NCBI RefSeq assembly: GCF_026151205.1
Contig: NC_087072.1
Location: 9,111,669-9,175,668 of the forward strand
Length of the DNA: 64,000 bases
Origin: Bolinopsis microptera
Lineage: Eukaryota; Ctenophora; Tentaculata; Lobata; Bolinopsidae
Reading direction: 5' to 3'
The notes below the pieces were generated by a model. It was not told where the DNA came from, made no database searches, and worked only from the letters and a program-made list of their open reading frames with translations. Shown here piece by piece: positions 63,824 to 64,000 of the stretch (positions are counted from its first letter, which is position 1; each line of letters starts with the position of its first letter). The position numbers were made by a program, and so were the translations under genes.

Positions 63824-64000
63824 AGCAACTCACGGTATCACTCTCATAAGAGACATGTTTCATCATTTACCGGAGTTGCAACCAAATATACACAATAAGG
63901 TTTGGTACTTTATCTGTACCTCCCCTTTCATAGAAATAATAGCAAAAATATACACCTATCTTTAAGAAATCAACATCTGATATAAAACATTTGATCAACC
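63791..64000. other. Poly-T run and unassigned sequence
   Basis: About 25 T residues then ordinary AT-rich DNA to the end of the window. Confidence 0.6.

Overview
The window looks like AT-rich metazoan repeat DNA. It carries a patchwork of CR1-like LINEs, DNA transposons, Gypsy-type LTR elements, a Penelope-like element, satellites and duplicated blocks. Only one short exon (about 1,702-1,956) is a candidate host gene. The repeat mix suits a marine invertebrate. A 42-nt leader shared at the 5' ends of unrelated retroelements would fit a lineage that uses spliced-leader trans-splicing, but I cannot name the species. All comparisons were made by eye.

Layout. 0-4 kb: decamer satellite, hairpins, poly-C runs, the exon, and a decayed LINE trace. 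4.1-7.4 kb: a LINE fragment split by a 2.2-kb DNA transposon (4,410-6,630). 10.2-16.3 kb: LINE-A, minus strand. 16.3-19.5 kb: a roughly 298-bp tandem repeat split by a second, related DNA transposon (16,963-18,918). 22.9-25.4 kb: a mosaic block repeated at 61.3-63.8 kb. 25.9-31.8 kb: LINE-B, minus strand, apparently full length; its empty target site is preserved at about 34,095. 31.8-47.65 kb: fossil Gypsy-type material, with a young gag-only LTR element (35,729-43,073) nested in an older one. 48-50 kb: a LINE tail and a hAT-type MITE. About 51.7-57.6 kb: a stretch whose base pattern looks like bad consensus. 58.3-60.2 kb: a Penelope-like element with a GIY-YIG nuclease.

Two results stand out. 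First, both large LINEs (A and B) encode an ORF1 protein in which an AlkB-like 2-oxoglutarate/Fe(II) dioxygenase domain precedes an SGNH (GDSL) esterase domain. In LINE-A a PHD finger comes first, and a second PHD finger opens ORF2. The esterase and PHD finger are known from CR1 elements; the AlkB domain suggests these LINEs may reverse alkylation or methylation on their own RNA, as AlkB domains of some plant RNA viruses are thought to do. Second, a block of about 42 nt forms the exact 5' terminus of LINE-B, sits at the 5' end of LINE-A, and lies just ahead of the gag ORF of the young LTR element, with a fourth decayed copy nearby. It may be a fossil spliced leader or a shared promoter module.

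A third result is a pair of non-autonomous DNA transposons. They share the terminus GGACACGTTCA, make 4-bp target duplications, and carry arrays of a TGTGA-type motif that change orientation along the element. One of the two insertions is confirmed because removing it restores a LINE reading frame.
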